DNA of 64,000 bases from an uncultured Pseudomonas sp. (GCF_943846705.1 NZ_OX044366.1:992001-1056000); one strand, 5' to 3'; numbered from the stretch's first letter, positions 8,187 through 17,690 are shown. Translations and numbers: made by a program. The notes: generated by a model from the letters alone, not told the origin.

Positions 8187-9391
8187 TGCCGCGCCTCCTG
8201 CGATGCTGCCGCGGCAGCACCGTCTGCCGTAGCCGCAGGCTTAGTCTCGCTTGGCGGCTGCAGGCGCGCGTCTTGCTTGGCCTGCATGTATGCCTGCACG
8301 GCGTTCAGCGCCGGGCTCAAGTCCGGTGGCGTCACTGCAATCGGCTGCTCGGCCAGTTCATCGACGCGCGCACGCAAGGCCCGGCTATTGGGGTTATCCA
8401 GATCAAAGTGCGCATCCAACACCTCACGCGCCTGCTGCAAAGCCTGTCGGTAGACATCGCTCTGGCCATGCAGCGCCCCCCACTGCGCCTGCTCCAGCGC
8501 CAGGCTGAGGGCCAAACGTACCTGGGTCAGACTCTGGCCGGCCAACATAGGCCGGATATTGCGATCGGCATTGAAGTCGAGGCGGAAATATTCCGACAAG
8601 GTCTGCAGGCCACGCTGCCACCACGCCGGCTCAAGCGCACCATCGGCAGCCGCCAGCTCACTCAGCACACCGCCTTCGCCACTGAAACTCGGGGCCTGAG
8701 CATTGAGTTGCGCCACCTGCTCACGCAACGCGCCGAGCTGGAGAAACAGCCCGGTACGGTCGGGGTTATGGGTCGAACGCAATGCTTGCAGGCTCTTGGC
8801 CAACTGTTCACGCGCGGTAAATGCGGCGGGATCATCCTGCTCCTGAAGGATTTCAGCGGCAGCCGAAACCAGTGCGGAGGCGCTGTTGATATCCTGCAAG
8901 GCGGACAAACGCAGGCTGGCCAGACGCAGCAAATGCTCAGCCTCGGCCAAACGCCAATCCTGGCGGCTGGCCCCCAGTACGGTTTCCAAACGCTGACTGA
9001 GTAACTGCTGGCCACCTTGCAATTGCGTCAGCAAGAGGCGACGAGACTCTAGGTCATCGACGCCGGGCAGCTGATCCATACGCGATTGCAGCGTCCGACC
9101 AACCTGCGCCAGGCTCTGCGCCGCGTTCTGCGCTTCAGTACGCGCCTCCTGCAACTGGCTCAGCTGCTGTTGTGCGCGGGCATCCATCCCGTGTAACTGC
9201 CACAGCCCCCAGCCCCCAGCTCCGGCACCTGCCACCGCGATCAGCAGCGCCAGCAGCGCCAGGCCGTTTCCACGTGCGGCTGGCTCTTTCGCGCTGGGTT
9301 CAGGCGTGACCGGTGTGTCCATGGCGGCATCCACCAGAGTCTGTTCAGGCTCTTGCGGGCCTTGGTCTTTCGGAGTAGTTGCTTCGCTCAC
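8183..9391 (-). CDS. hemX: HemX, membrane protein of the hem operon
   Basis: A 402-residue protein (uroporphyrinogen-III methyltransferase-like HemX family). An acidic, Pro-rich N-terminus is followed by one membrane helix (about 38-60, GLALLALLIAVAGAGAGGWG) and a long, Gln/Leu-rich coiled coil in the periplasm. The start is a GTG at 9391 preceded by AAAGGA; the frame is open farther upstream but that part is antisense to hemD and has no ribosome site. It begins 16 bases after hemD and overlaps hemY by four bases. The family lacks proven methyltransferase activity despite the historic name. Confidence 0.9.
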   Translation of the reverse strand: MSEATTPKDQGPQEPEQTLVDAAMDTPVTPEPSAKEPAARGNGLALLALLIAVAGAGAGGWGLWQLHGMDARAQQQLSQLQEARTEAQNAAQSLAQVGRTLQSRMDQLPGVDDLESRRLLLTQLQGGQQLLSQRLETVLGASRQDWRLAEAEHLLRLASLRLSALQDINSASALVSAAAEILQEQDDPAAFTAREQLAKSLQALRSTHNPDRTGLFLQLGALREQVAQLNAQAPSFSGEGGVLSELAAADGALEPAWWQRGLQTLSEYFRLDFNADRNIRPMLAGQSLTQVRLALSLALEQAQWGALHGQSDVYRQALQQAREVLDAHFDLDNPNSRALRARVDELAEQPIAVTPPDLSPALNAVQAYMQAKQDARLQPPSETKPAATADGAAAAASQEARQ

Positions 9392-9407
9392 GTATCCATC
9401 CTTTGCG

Positions 9408-10181
9408 TCAGAGATCAGGGGTAGGTTGCGCTTGCAACGCTGCCAGCAACGCCGCGGCACTCGCGCCACGACAATCCACAACAAATTGCGCACCCGCTGC
9501 ACGGGCCATTTCGGCGACTCGCGAGCTGGGTACAAACAAGGGTAGCAGGGCCAGCTGCGTCCAGGCCTCGGCGGCCAGCTCGCGTAAATGCACAAAGCCC
9601 TGCCCACTGCTGACCACCAGGGCGTTCAGACGCTCAGCCTCAACCCGCTTGGCCAGCGCGGCGGGCGGGTAAGCCGGCAGCACCCGACGATACAACGGTA
9701 GATAATCCACCTGCACGCCTTGGCCGCGCAAGCGTTCGGAGAGCAACTCCCGGCCACCCTCGCCGCGCAAAATCAGTACCTGCGGGTTAGCGGCCGTCAG
9801 CAGCGCTTGCTGAAACTGCGGCAGGGCAAGCAACGCCTCACTGTCATCGCCCTGTTCGGGATAATGCACCAGCAGGCCATGCTCGCTAAGTATCTGCCCG
9901 GTGGCGGCACCCACGCTGAACCAAGGCTGCCCGGCAGGTACGGATAACTGGCAGCGCCCAAGCAGATCGAGGCCCAGGCGTGCCGCCGGTTTGCTCACCA
10001 CAATCACCGCGCAGTAGCGGTGCAGATCGGCAAGCGTGGCACGCTGCTCGACGCGCTCACTCAGGGCTTCAATGGCCAGCAGCGGCAAACTACTGCTGTA
10101 AATGCCCTGCTGGGCCAAGGTTGCGGCAAGCGCGGCGGACTCTTGGGTCGGCCGTGTCAGCAGCAAACGCCAGCCACTCAC
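9408..10181 (-). CDS. hemD: Uroporphyrinogen-III synthase
   Basis: A 257-residue protein of the HemD family. It cyclises hydroxymethylbilane to uroporphyrinogen III with inversion of ring D, in the cytoplasm. Visible features are the N-terminal LLLTRPTQESAALA, the central V-L-I-L-R-G-E-G-G-R-E-L-L, the L-P-L-Y-R-R linker return and the V-V-S-S-G-Q-G segment. The start is GTG, overlapping the hemC stop as GTGA, so translation is probably coupled to hemC, the preceding enzyme of the pathway. Confidence 0.93.
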   Translation of the reverse strand: MSGWRLLLTRPTQESAALAATLAQQGIYSSSLPLLAIEALSERVEQRATLADLHRYCAVIVVSKPAARLGLDLLGRCQLSVPAGQPWFSVGAATGQILSEHGLLVHYPEQGDDSEALLALPQFQQALLTAANPQVLILRGEGGRELLSERLRGQGVQVDYLPLYRRVLPAYPPAALAKRVEAERLNALVVSSGQGFVHLRELAAEAWTQLALLPLFVPSSRVAEMARAAGAQFVVDCRGASAAALLAALQAQPTPDL

Positions 10182-11116
10182 TCCGTGCCCGCCTCGCTGT
10201 ATACGGCTTGCAGAATAGCGCCTGCGCCTTGCGCCAGCAGGGCTTCAGCCACCTGCACGCCCAACTGCTCGGCCGCGGCGCTACTGGCCCGCTGTTCAGC
10301 GCGCAGCAGTTGCGAGCCATCCGGCTGACCGACCAGGCCACGCAGCCACAACTGTTCACCTTCCAGCACCGCATAACAGGCAATCGGCACTTGGCAGCCG
10401 CCATTCAGGTGCTTGTTCAGCGCGCGCTCGGCAGTCACCCGCAATGCGGTGTCACGGTGATGCAAGGGGGCCAGCAGGGCATGGATCTCGCTGTCGGCAC
10501 TGCGGCACTCAATTCCTACCGCACCCTGGCCGCCGGCGGGCAGGCTGTCCTCGGCACTGATCGAGTCGCGGATGCGGCTCTCAAAGCCAAGACGGATCAG
10601 GCCAGCGGCGGCGAGGATGATGGCGTCGTAATCACCGGCATCCAGTTTGGCCAAGCGGGTGTTGACGTTGCCGCGCAAGAACTGGATTTTCAGGTCCGGG
10701 CGACGCGCCAGCAACTGCGCCTGCCGACGCAGGCTGGAGGTGCCGACTACGCTGCCGGGCGGCAACGCATCGAGGCTGGCATAGGTGTTGGAGACGAAGG
10801 CGTCACGCGGGTCTTCGCGCTCGCAGATGCAGAACAGCCCCAGGCCCTCGGGGAAGTCCATCGGCACATCCTTCATCGAATGCACGGCGATGTCAGCCTG
10901 GTTCTCCAGCAGGGCGGTTTCCAGCTCTTTGACAAACAGGCCCTTGCCGCCGATCTTCGCCAGCGGCGCGTCGAGTAGTTTGTCACCACGACTGACCATC
11001 GGCACCAGGCTGACCTTGAGGCCAGGGTGCGCCTGCTCCAGACGGGCTTTGACGTGTTCGGCCTGCCACAGGGCCAGGGCACTTTTACGGGTGGCAATGC
11101 GGATTTCGCGAGACAT
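10178..11116 (-). CDS. hemC: Hydroxymethylbilane synthase (porphobilinogen deaminase)
   Basis: A 312-residue enzyme that joins four porphobilinogen units into hydroxymethylbilane using a covalent dipyrromethane cofactor. The cofactor-bearing cysteine is Cys241 in LNGGCQVPIACYA. Other conserved elements are TRKSALALWQAE, AVHSMKDVPM and GTSSLRRQAQ. The ATG at 11116 is taken as the start, with a TTG two codons earlier as an alternative. It is the first gene of hemCDXY and lies 90 bases downstream of algR, the same order as in P. aeruginosa. Confidence 0.96.
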   Translation of the reverse strand: MSREIRIATRKSALALWQAEHVKARLEQAHPGLKVSLVPMVSRGDKLLDAPLAKIGGKGLFVKELETALLENQADIAVHSMKDVPMDFPEGLGLFCICEREDPRDAFVSNTYASLDALPPGSVVGTSSLRRQAQLLARRPDLKIQFLRGNVNTRLAKLDAGDYDAIILAAAGLIRLGFESRIRDSISAEDSLPAGGQGAVGIECRSADSEIHALLAPLHHRDTALRVTAERALNKHLNGGCQVPIACYAVLEGEQLWLRGLVGQPDGSQLLRAEQRASSAAAEQLGVQVAEALLAQGAGAILQAVYSEAGTE

Positions 11117-11207
11117 GGGCAATTCCAGAAAACAAACTGCCTAAGATCATAACAGGCTGGCCCTTGTCAGGCCTGCAACCCGGGCTATCTGGATTGCAGC
11201 TCCTGAC

Positions 11208-11954
11208 TTAGAGGTTATGCATCAACTTGCGCACGCCCGCCACATGCCGGCGGCTGACGATCAGCGCCTCGTCGTTCATGCCTTTGAGAAACAGCTGAAA
11301 ATGCCCGAGCGGCGTACGCTGCAGACGCTCAATACGCTCACGGGCCACTAGGGCATTGCGGTGAATACGCACAAAGCGCTCACCAAACTCGTCCTCGAGT
11401 GCCTTCAGCGGTTCGTCCAACAGCACTTCGCCGCCGGCGTGGCGCAAGGTTACGTATTTGTGGTCGGCAATAAAGTAGATCACCTGATCCAGCGGAATCA
11501 GCTCAATACCTTTGCGCGTCCGTGCACTGATGTGGCTGCGCGGCTCGCCACTGCTGTCCGCAGCCGGCCGGGTTAGGGCTGCCAACTGCACGCGGTTAGG
11601 CCGCTCGGCTTTCTTCAGGGCTTCGCTGAGGCTTTCCGTGCGAACAGGTTTGACCAGATAGCCCACCGCACTGACCTGGAAGGCTTCGAGGGCAAATTCG
11701 TCATGGGCGGTACAAAAAATCACGGCCGGCGGCGCTTCACGTTCACACAGCTTGGCCGCTACCTGCAAACCATCCAGACCCGGCATGCGGATGTCCAGCA
11801 GCACCACATCCGGCTTCAGGCTGTCGATCAGGCTCAGGGCCTCCTCGCCGTTGCAGGCTGAGGGTTCAAGCACGCGATAGCCCTCGAGCTCGCCCACCAT
11901 TCGGCTTAGGCGCTCACGGGCCAAGGGTTCGTCATCGACAATCAGGACATTCAT
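11208..11954 (-). CDS. algR: AlgR, LytTR-type response regulator
   Basis: A 248-residue regulator, the exact length of P. aeruginosa AlgR. The receiver domain (1-120) has the acidic pocket D-D at 7-8, the phosphorylated Asp54 in VLLDIRMPG and Lys102 in YLVKPV. The C-terminal LytTR DNA-binding domain spans about 145-246 (IELIPLDQVIYFIADHKYVT, R-I-H-R-N-A-L-V). It controls alginate and type IV pilus genes in relatives. The ATG at 11954 overlaps the algZ stop as ATGA, so it is cotranscribed and coupled with its partner kinase. Confidence 0.96.
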   Translation of the reverse strand: MNVLIVDDEPLARERLSRMVGELEGYRVLEPSACNGEEALSLIDSLKPDVVLLDIRMPGLDGLQVAAKLCEREAPPAVIFCTAHDEFALEAFQVSAVGYLVKPVRTESLSEALKKAERPNRVQLAALTRPAADSSGEPRSHISARTRKGIELIPLDQVIYFIADHKYVTLRHAGGEVLLDEPLKALEDEFGERFVRIHRNALVARERIERLQRTPLGHFQLFLKGMNDEALIVSRRHVAGVRKLMHNL

Positions 11955-13033
11955 AATGCACGGACTTCCTGCTTGGGTCTTACACAAGGATAGCGTAGAC
12001 ACGTGAAGTGGCGGCCGTCACGGCGCTCTACGCTAAGACTGGCCCGCGGGCCGAAAAGTGCCACCAGCCGCGCATCGATATTGCTCAACCCTTGATGCGT
12101 GCCGCGCGACGGCGGCGGCTCGCCTAGTTGCTCGTATGGATTGCTCACGCACAACTGGAATACCCCCTCGTGATAACTCGCCTCGACCTGCACCAAGCCG
12201 CCTTCGATGCGCGGCTGAATGCCGTAAATCAAGGCGTTTTCCAGTAAGGGCTGCAGCGTCAGCTGTGGAATCGGCAGATCATCCGGCACACCGGCAACCT
12301 CCCACTGCAACTGTAGACGCTCGCCGAGCCGATAGCGCTCAATCGACAAATATCGTTGTGCCAGCTCCAGCTCCTCCCGCCAGGGCACCAGGCTGCCGGG
12401 CTTGGCCAGGCTGGCGCGGAACAGGTCAGAAAGGTCGAGCACCGCCTGCTCGGCCTTGTACGGGTCAACCACCACCAAGCTGGCAATGCTGTTCAGGCTA
12501 TTGAACAAAAAGTGCGGACGGATACGCGCCTGCAGCGACTCAATCCGCGCGCGCAACTCCGCCTGCTCCTGCTTGCGCCATTGGCTTTGCAGGTAGAAAT
12601 AACGCAACAGCAGGGCCGACATAATCAGGCTGATCAGGGCATGCCGCAGGTACAGATTGGCCTCGCCATTACGCGGCAGCGGCCCGCCCAACTGGTAATA
12701 ATCGGCGACGGCGGTACACATCAAACTCAAGGCCACCACAATCGCGCAGCACAAGGTTCCCGCCGTGGCCGCCGGCATACGCGCCATTAACGGGCGCAAG
12801 CGACATAGCACGGCGGCCGAAAGCAGCACGATCCACTGCACAAATAGCGAGGTCAGCGCCAGGCGCACCCAGTCGAAGCCCGGCAGCATCGGCTCGGCGA
12901 GTACCAGCACCAGCACCAGCAACTCGGCCAACAGCACCATGCTCAGTAACGCTTCCGGCTCGCACAGCTCTGGCACGAAAAAGTCATCGACCGCAGGTGA
13001 TTGTGTTTCTGATAACAGGCTTTTTATTTTCAT
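11951..13033 (-). CDS. algZ: AlgZ (FimS), LytS-like membrane sensor of AlgR
   Basis: A 360-residue membrane sensor with about four to five helices (about 28-47, 58-77, 90-110, 130-147) and a cytoplasmic LytS-type histidine kinase region. The candidate phosphorylation site is His174 in ARIRPHFLFNSLNSI; the ATP-binding region carries LTLQPLLENALIYGI but lacks a clear standard G box set, as is known for this protein. The start at MKIKSLLSETQSP (13033) is chosen because the upstream extension is unlike the family. It forms the algZ-algR operon and diverges from argH. Confidence 0.93.
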   Translation of the reverse strand: MKIKSLLSETQSPAVDDFFVPELCEPEALLSMVLLAELLVLVLVLAEPMLPGFDWVRLALTSLFVQWIVLLSAAVLCRLRPLMARMPAATAGTLCCAIVVALSLMCTAVADYYQLGGPLPRNGEANLYLRHALISLIMSALLLRYFYLQSQWRKQEQAELRARIESLQARIRPHFLFNSLNSIASLVVVDPYKAEQAVLDLSDLFRASLAKPGSLVPWREELELAQRYLSIERYRLGERLQLQWEVAGVPDDLPIPQLTLQPLLENALIYGIQPRIEGGLVQVEASYHEGVFQLCVSNPYEQLGEPPPSRGTHQGLSNIDARLVALFGPRASLSVERRDGRHFTCLRYPCVRPKQEVRAL

Positions 13034-13285
13034 CGCCGCAGTTTCCGCGTGGGCCGCCCCAGCGGCAAGGTAGACCGCTCCGGTCGGGCAAAATAAACCA
13101 CCGAAATACGCCTGGACCAATAAAACTGTGACCGACGCAACATTGCCAGGGCTAAGCCTAGCTGTGGCCCCAGGCAACGCGATGCGGCGATTTTGTCTGC
13201 CAGCCTGTTATTATCGACGGACTTTCTGTCTTGCCGGCCGCGCCATGCGGTCAGGCTGTTATTGCGCACCAGCCGAGCGAAGCCC

Positions 13286-14680
13286 ATGAGCACTGAAAAA
13301 ACCAATCAATCCTGGGGCGGCCGTTTTAGCGAGCCCGTCGATGCCTTTGTTGCCCGCTTTACTGCCTCAGTCGAATTCGACAAGCGCCTGTATCGCCACG
13401 ACATCATGGGCTCCATCGCCCACGCCACCATGCTGGCTCAAGTCGGCGTGCTGACGGATGCCGAGCGCGACAGCATCATCGACGGCTTGAAGACCATCCA
13501 GACCGAGATCGAAGCCGGCCAGTTCGACTGGCGCATCGATCTGGAAGACGTGCACATGAACATCGAGGCGCGTCTGACCGACCGCATCGGCGTCACCGGC
13601 AAGAAACTGCACACTGGCCGTAGCCGCAACGACCAAGTCGCCACCGACATCCGCCTGTGGCTGCGTGACGAGATCGACCTGATCCTCGCCGAGATCACCC
13701 GCCTGCAGCAGGGCCTGCTGGAACAGGCCGAACGTGAAGCCGAGACCATCATGCCCGGCTTCACCCACCTGCAAACCGCGCAGCCAGTGACCTTCGGCCA
13801 TCACCTGCTGGCCTGGTTTGAAATGCTCAGCCGTGACTACGAGCGCCTGGTCGATTGCCGCAAGCGCACCAACCGCATGCCACTGGGCTCGGCGGCACTG
13901 GCTGGCACCACCTACCCGATTCAGCGTGAGATGACCGCGCAACTGCTCGGTTTCGACGCGGTGGGCGGCAACTCGCTGGACGGCGTATCGGATCGCGACT
14001 TCGCCATCGAATTCTGCGCCGCCGCCTCGATTGCCATGATGCACTTGTCGCGCTTCTCCGAAGAGCTGGTGCTGTGGACCAGCGCGCAGTTCCAGTTCAT
14101 CGATCTGCCGGATCGTTTCTGCACTGGCAGCTCGATCATGCCGCAGAAGAAAAACCCCGACGTGCCTGAGCTGGTGCGCGGCAAGACCGGCCGTGTATTC
14201 GGCGCCCTGACCGGCCTGCTGACCCTGATGAAAGGCCAACCGCTGGCCTACAACAAGGACAACCAGGAAGACAAAGAGCCGCTGTTCGACGCCGCCGACA
14301 CCCTGCGCGACAGCCTGCGTGCCTTTGCTGACATGATTCCGGCGATCAAGCCAAAAGCCGCGATCATGCGCGAGGCGGCGCTGCGTGGTTTCTCCACCGC
14401 CACCGACCTGGCCGACTACCTGGTACGCAAAGGTCTGCCGTTCCGCGACTGCCACGAAATTGTCGGCCATGCGGTGAAGTACGGCGTCGACAGCGGTAAG
14501 GACCTGGCCGAGATGAGCCTGGAAGAACTGCGCCAGTTCAGCGAGCAGATCGAACAGGACGTGTTCGCCGTACTGACCCTGGAAGGCTCGGTGAATGCCC
14601 GCGACCATATCGGCGGCACCGCGCCGAATCAGGTGCGTGCAGCGGTCAAGCGCGGCTTAGCCTTGTTAGGCGAGCGCTAG
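13286..14680 (+). CDS. argH: Argininosuccinate lyase
   Basis: A 464-residue enzyme of the fumarase/aspartase superfamily that splits argininosuccinate into arginine and fumarate, the last step of arginine synthesis. It has the N-terminal WGGRFSEPVDAFVARFTASV, the T-G-R-S-R-N-D-Q-V-A-T-D substrate motif and the superfamily signature GSSIMPQKKNPD at about 281-292. The start at MSTEKTNQSW (13286) is the family start; a longer frame upstream overlaps the algZ promoter region. It is divergent from algZ-algR, as in P. aeruginosa. Confidence 0.97.
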   Translation: MSTEKTNQSWGGRFSEPVDAFVARFTASVEFDKRLYRHDIMGSIAHATMLAQVGVLTDAERDSIIDGLKTIQTEIEAGQFDWRIDLEDVHMNIEARLTDRIGVTGKKLHTGRSRNDQVATDIRLWLRDEIDLILAEITRLQQGLLEQAEREAETIMPGFTHLQTAQPVTFGHHLLAWFEMLSRDYERLVDCRKRTNRMPLGSAALAGTTYPIQREMTAQLLGFDAVGGNSLDGVSDRDFAIEFCAAASIAMMHLSRFSEELVLWTSAQFQFIDLPDRFCTGSSIMPQKKNPDVPELVRGKTGRVFGALTGLLTLMKGQPLAYNKDNQEDKEPLFDAADTLRDSLRAFADMIPAIKPKAAIMREAALRGFSTATDLADYLVRKGLPFRDCHEIVGHAVKYGVDSGKDLAEMSLEELRQFSEQIEQDVFAVLTLEGSVNARDHIGGTAPNQVRAAVKRGLALLGER

Positions 14681-14692
14681 TCCGGCGGTACA

Positions 14693-14715
14693 CGGCGGCG
14701 CGCAATGCGCCGCCG
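14693..14715 (+). terminator. GC-rich hairpin after argH
   Basis: A perfect 9-bp stem, CGGCGGCGC / GCGCCGCCG, with a GCAAT loop, 12 bases past the argH stop. There is no T-run, so it may be a weak terminator or a 3'-end protecting hairpin. Confidence 0.5.
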
Positions 14716-14750
14716 GCATAACGCTGCTGTCGCCCACGTCGGCAGCATGT

Positions 14751-15449
14751 TCAGCTGGCCAGTGGGTCAGAACGCTTGCGCCGGGTCTCGGCGAAGGCGC
14801 TGGTACCTAGCCACAGCCAAAGGCTCTGCGCATCCGCCTCTCGCCCGTCTACGCTTAATTCATGGCTGTGGATAACTTCTTTCGGCGTTCGATCCCCCGC
14901 CCACACCTCGGTCAAGGCGCGCACGGTGGCATCGACCAGCAGGGTCAGCTCGCGCCCAGGATCGTCACGGCACAGGTCCGCAACCCCCTCTTCGACCACC
15001 AGCCACCAACGTCCCTCACCCGGACGCGCGTCGCGAAAGCTGAAATGGATGACTACCGGACAAGATGGAAACGCCTCGAGGCGGACAAATCGGCGCACGT
15101 CCCACATCAGCAGTCCGGCATCAAGTTGATCGTCACGCAGGCGACTGCCGATCCACTGGGCACCCCAGTGACCGAGGGCCATGACGATCGGTCGCAGGTC
15201 CTCACCGGCCGCCGTCAGGCTGTACTCCCAGACATTACCGACGGCTGTGCGCTGCAGCACGCCGACCTCTTCCAGGTGGCGCAGGCGCTGGGCCAACAGG
15301 CTGCTGGACATGCGCGGCACGCCACGATGCAAATCATTGAAGCGCTTGCTGCCGCACAACAGCTCACGTACCACCAAGGGCGTCCAGCGACTGCACAGCG
15401 CCTCGGCGCCGCGGGCAACGGTGCAGAACTGCCCGTAGCTGTTGTCCAT
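14751..15449 (-). CDS. HxlR-family winged-helix regulator with SCP2-like C-terminal domain
   Basis: A 232-residue regulator. Residues 1-110 form an HxlR winged helix (GAEALCSRWTPLVVRELLCG, S-L-L-A-Q-R-L-R-H-L-E-E-V-G-V). The C-terminal half (about 115-225) resembles an SCP2 sterol/lipid-binding fold, a common partner in this subfamily and a plausible ligand pocket. The start MDNSYGQFCTVA at 15449 is chosen. It diverges from the nitrilase gene, with 103 bases between starts that contain a perfect ACTCATGAGT palindrome, so it probably controls the nitrilase and itself. The inducer is unknown. Confidence 0.85.
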   Translation of the reverse strand: MDNSYGQFCTVARGAEALCSRWTPLVVRELLCGSKRFNDLHRGVPRMSSSLLAQRLRHLEEVGVLQRTAVGNVWEYSLTAAGEDLRPIVMALGHWGAQWIGSRLRDDQLDAGLLMWDVRRFVRLEAFPSCPVVIHFSFRDARPGEGRWWLVVEEGVADLCRDDPGRELTLLVDATVRALTEVWAGDRTPKEVIHSHELSVDGREADAQSLWLWLGTSAFAETRRKRSDPLAS

Positions 15450-15552
15450 CTTCAACCCTCCGCGTAGGAACACTTCAGATTCTGGACTAGTTGCGCGATT
15501 AAACCAGGCGCAGGCTGAGACTCATGAGTTCACCGCAATGAGGAGAACGACC

Positions 15553-16494
15553 ATGAGCATGATTGCAATCATTCAGCGTCCATCGGTATTGCTCGATCGC
15601 CAGGCGACCCTGGTCAGGGCAGTGGAATCGGTAGCCGAGGCCGCCGCCGCAGGTGCCGAATTGGTGGTGCTGCCGGAACAATTCATTCCCGGCTACCCAT
15701 CGTGGATTTGGCGCCTGGCGGCCGGCAAGGACGGCGCACTGATGGGCCAGCTGCACGAACAGTTGCTGGCCAACGCAGTGGATATCGCCCGCGGCGATCT
15801 GGCCCCCTTGCAGCAAGCCGCCCGCCACCACGCTGTGACCATCGTGTGCGGCCTCAACGAGTGCGACAGCAGCCGAGGTGGCGGCACTCTCTACAACAGC
15901 GTGGTAGTGATCGCTGCGGACGGTGCGCTGCTCAATCGCCATCGCAAGCTAATGCCGACCAACCCCGAACGCATGGTGCATGGTTTGGGCGACGCCTCTG
16001 GCCTGCGTACGCTCGACACCCCAGTCGGCCGCCTCGGCACGCTGATCTGTTGGGAGAGCTACATGCCACTGGCGCGTTACGCCCTGTATGCCGAAGGCGT
16101 ACAGGTCTATGTGGCGCCCACCTATGACAGCGGCGAGGGCTGGTTGGCAACACTGCGCCACATCGCCCTCGAAGGCCGCTGCTGGGTGCTCGGCAGCGGT
16201 ACCGTGCTGCGCGGCAGCGATATTCCCAAGGGCCTGCCAGGACGTGCGCAACTGTTTCCCGAGGCAGACGAATGGATCAACGACGGCGACTCAGTGGTCA
16301 TCGACCCTCAAGGCCACAGCGTCGCCGGCCCCCTGCACCGCGAGAGCGGCATTCTCTACGCGCAGATCGACAGCAGCCGGGTAGCCCCGGCACGCCGAGC
16401 CCTGGACGTGTGCGGCCACTACGCACGCCCGGACATCTTCGACCTGCACGTGCGGCGCGCACCCTTGGAAGCGGCGCACTTTATTGATCAATAA
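15553..16494 (+). CDS. Nitrilase (carbon-nitrogen hydrolase family)
   Basis: A 313-residue enzyme with the catalytic triad of nitrilases: Glu42 in VVLPEQFIPGYP, Lys132 in RHRKLMPT and Cys166 in LICWESYMPLAR. The C-W-E-x-Y-M-P-L context points to a true nitrilase turning R-CN into the acid and ammonia, rather than an amidase. AGGAG stands 7 bases before the ATG at 15553. It is followed 52 bases later by a GFA-family gene on the same strand and is preceded by the divergent HxlR regulator. The substrate (aliphatic or aryl nitrile) cannot be read from sequence alone. Confidence 0.9.
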   Translation: MSMIAIIQRPSVLLDRQATLVRAVESVAEAAAAGAELVVLPEQFIPGYPSWIWRLAAGKDGALMGQLHEQLLANAVDIARGDLAPLQQAARHHAVTIVCGLNECDSSRGGGTLYNSVVVIAADGALLNRHRKLMPTNPERMVHGLGDASGLRTLDTPVGRLGTLICWESYMPLARYALYAEGVQVYVAPTYDSGEGWLATLRHIALEGRCWVLGSGTVLRGSDIPKGLPGRAQLFPEADEWINDGDSVVIDPQGHSVAGPLHRESGILYAQIDSSRVAPARRALDVCGHYARPDIFDLHVRRAPLEAAHFIDQ

Positions 16495-16546
16495 AACCCA
16501 GCCAGGGCCAGACGCACTGCGCCTGGCCAATGAGAGGAGAACACTC

Positions 16547-16981
16547 ATGAACAGCCAACCTAGCTATCAGGGCCAGTGCTTTTGCGGCGCAGTGCGCTTC
16601 ACCGTCAGTGGCGAGCCGGCCGCCATGGGCTATTGCCATTGTGAGTCATGCCGCCAGTGGTCCGCCGGACCGGTTAATGCTTTCACCCTCTGGCCACCAC
16701 AGGCGCTCGAGATAACCCAGGGTGCAGAACATATCGGCCACTACAACAAGACCGCGCAGAGCAAGCGCCAATGGTGCCAGCGCTGCGGCGGCCACCTGTT
16801 CACCGAACATCCGGGCATGGATCTGATCGATGTGTATGCCGCGCTGCTGCCGCAACTCACCTTCAGCCCAGAGCTGCATGTGCACTACCAAGAGGCCATG
16901 CTGCGGATCACCGACGGCCTGCCCAAGTGGCAGGACGTGCCCAAGGAGATGGGCGGATCGGGCATCAACCTAGCCGAGTAA
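16547..16981 (+). CDS. GFA-family (glutathione-dependent formaldehyde-activating-like) zinc protein
   Basis: A 144-residue member of the GFA/CENP-V family with the paired cysteine motifs GQCFCGAVRF, CHCESCRQW and CQRCGG that bind zinc. Family members are only loosely linked to glutathione/formaldehyde chemistry and most have no proven activity. The start MNSQPSYQG at 16547 follows GAGAGGAGAACACTC. It probably shares the nitrilase transcript. A link to handling a reactive by-product of nitrile breakdown would be speculative. Confidence 0.85.
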   Translation: MNSQPSYQGQCFCGAVRFTVSGEPAAMGYCHCESCRQWSAGPVNAFTLWPPQALEITQGAEHIGHYNKTAQSKRQWCQRCGGHLFTEHPGMDLIDVYAALLPQLTFSPELHVHYQEAMLRITDGLPKWQDVPKEMGGSGINLAE

Positions 16982-17210
16982 TACCGCCACGCGCGCATCA
17001 TCCTCGGTGCTCGATGGCCGGGGCACGGGCGGGCTTGCAGTGTGCCTGCTCGGCCTCGGTCGCTAGCCGCGACTCTTTTTAACGGCCAGCGACCCGGAAG
17101 CCCCAGACGCCTGCGGGATCACTGCGTGCGGTTTTCTTTGCCTGATTGCCCTAGCTCTAGTTACGCTGGCATTTTTCTACGGCTGAACTAGCCCTTGCTG
17201 CGAGCTCCAC

Positions 17211-17690
17211 ATGCCCCTGCACATCCGTCCCGCCACAGTCGCAGACGCGGCCCTAATCCTGGGTTTTATCACCGACCTGGCCATCTACGAAAAAGCCGAA
17301 CACGAGGTAAAAACCGACGTAGCCGGCATAGAAGCGAGCCTGTTCGGCCCTGACAGTACTTCGCATGGGCTGATTTGCGAAGCCGATGGCGTAGCGATTG
17401 GTTATGCCGTGTACTTTTTCAGCTACTCGACCTGGCTAGGCAAACACGGCATCTACCTCGAAGACCTCTACGTCCACTCCGCTCACCGCAAGATCGGCGC
17501 TGGCAAGGCATTGCTCCGGCACCTAGCACAACTGGCCGTGAGCAAAGGTTGTGGCCGTCTGGAGTGGGCAGTACTGGACTGGAACACGCCCGCTATCGAG
17601 TTCTATGAATCATTCGGCGCCAAACCCCAAGACGAATGGACCACCTACCGCCTTACTGGCCAAGCCCTGCTGGACTTTGCCCAGGGCTGA
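17211..17690 (+). CDS. GNAT acetyltransferase, SSAT-like
   Basis: A 159-residue GNAT protein (MPLHIRPATVADAALI) with the acetyl-CoA loop at about 97-105 (HRKIGAGKALLRHL) and the typical late W-N-x-x-A-I-E-F-Y-E-S-F-G. The stretch KHGIYLEDLYV resembles spermidine/spermine and diamine acetyltransferases, so a polyamine or other amine is a plausible acceptor. It is not near the spu genes and the substrate is inferred. The upstream 228 bases show no gene. Confidence 0.85.
   Translation: MPLHIRPATVADAALILGFITDLAIYEKAEHEVKTDVAGIEASLFGPDSTSHGLICEADGVAIGYAVYFFSYSTWLGKHGIYLEDLYVHSAHRKIGAGKALLRHLAQLAVSKGCGRLEWAVLDWNTPAIEFYESFGAKPQDEWTTYRLTGQALLDFAQG

Noticed and set aside
13367..14608. A 413-codon minus-strand frame opposite argH
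   Set aside because: Composition is typical of the shadow of a GC-rich gene; argH is certain.
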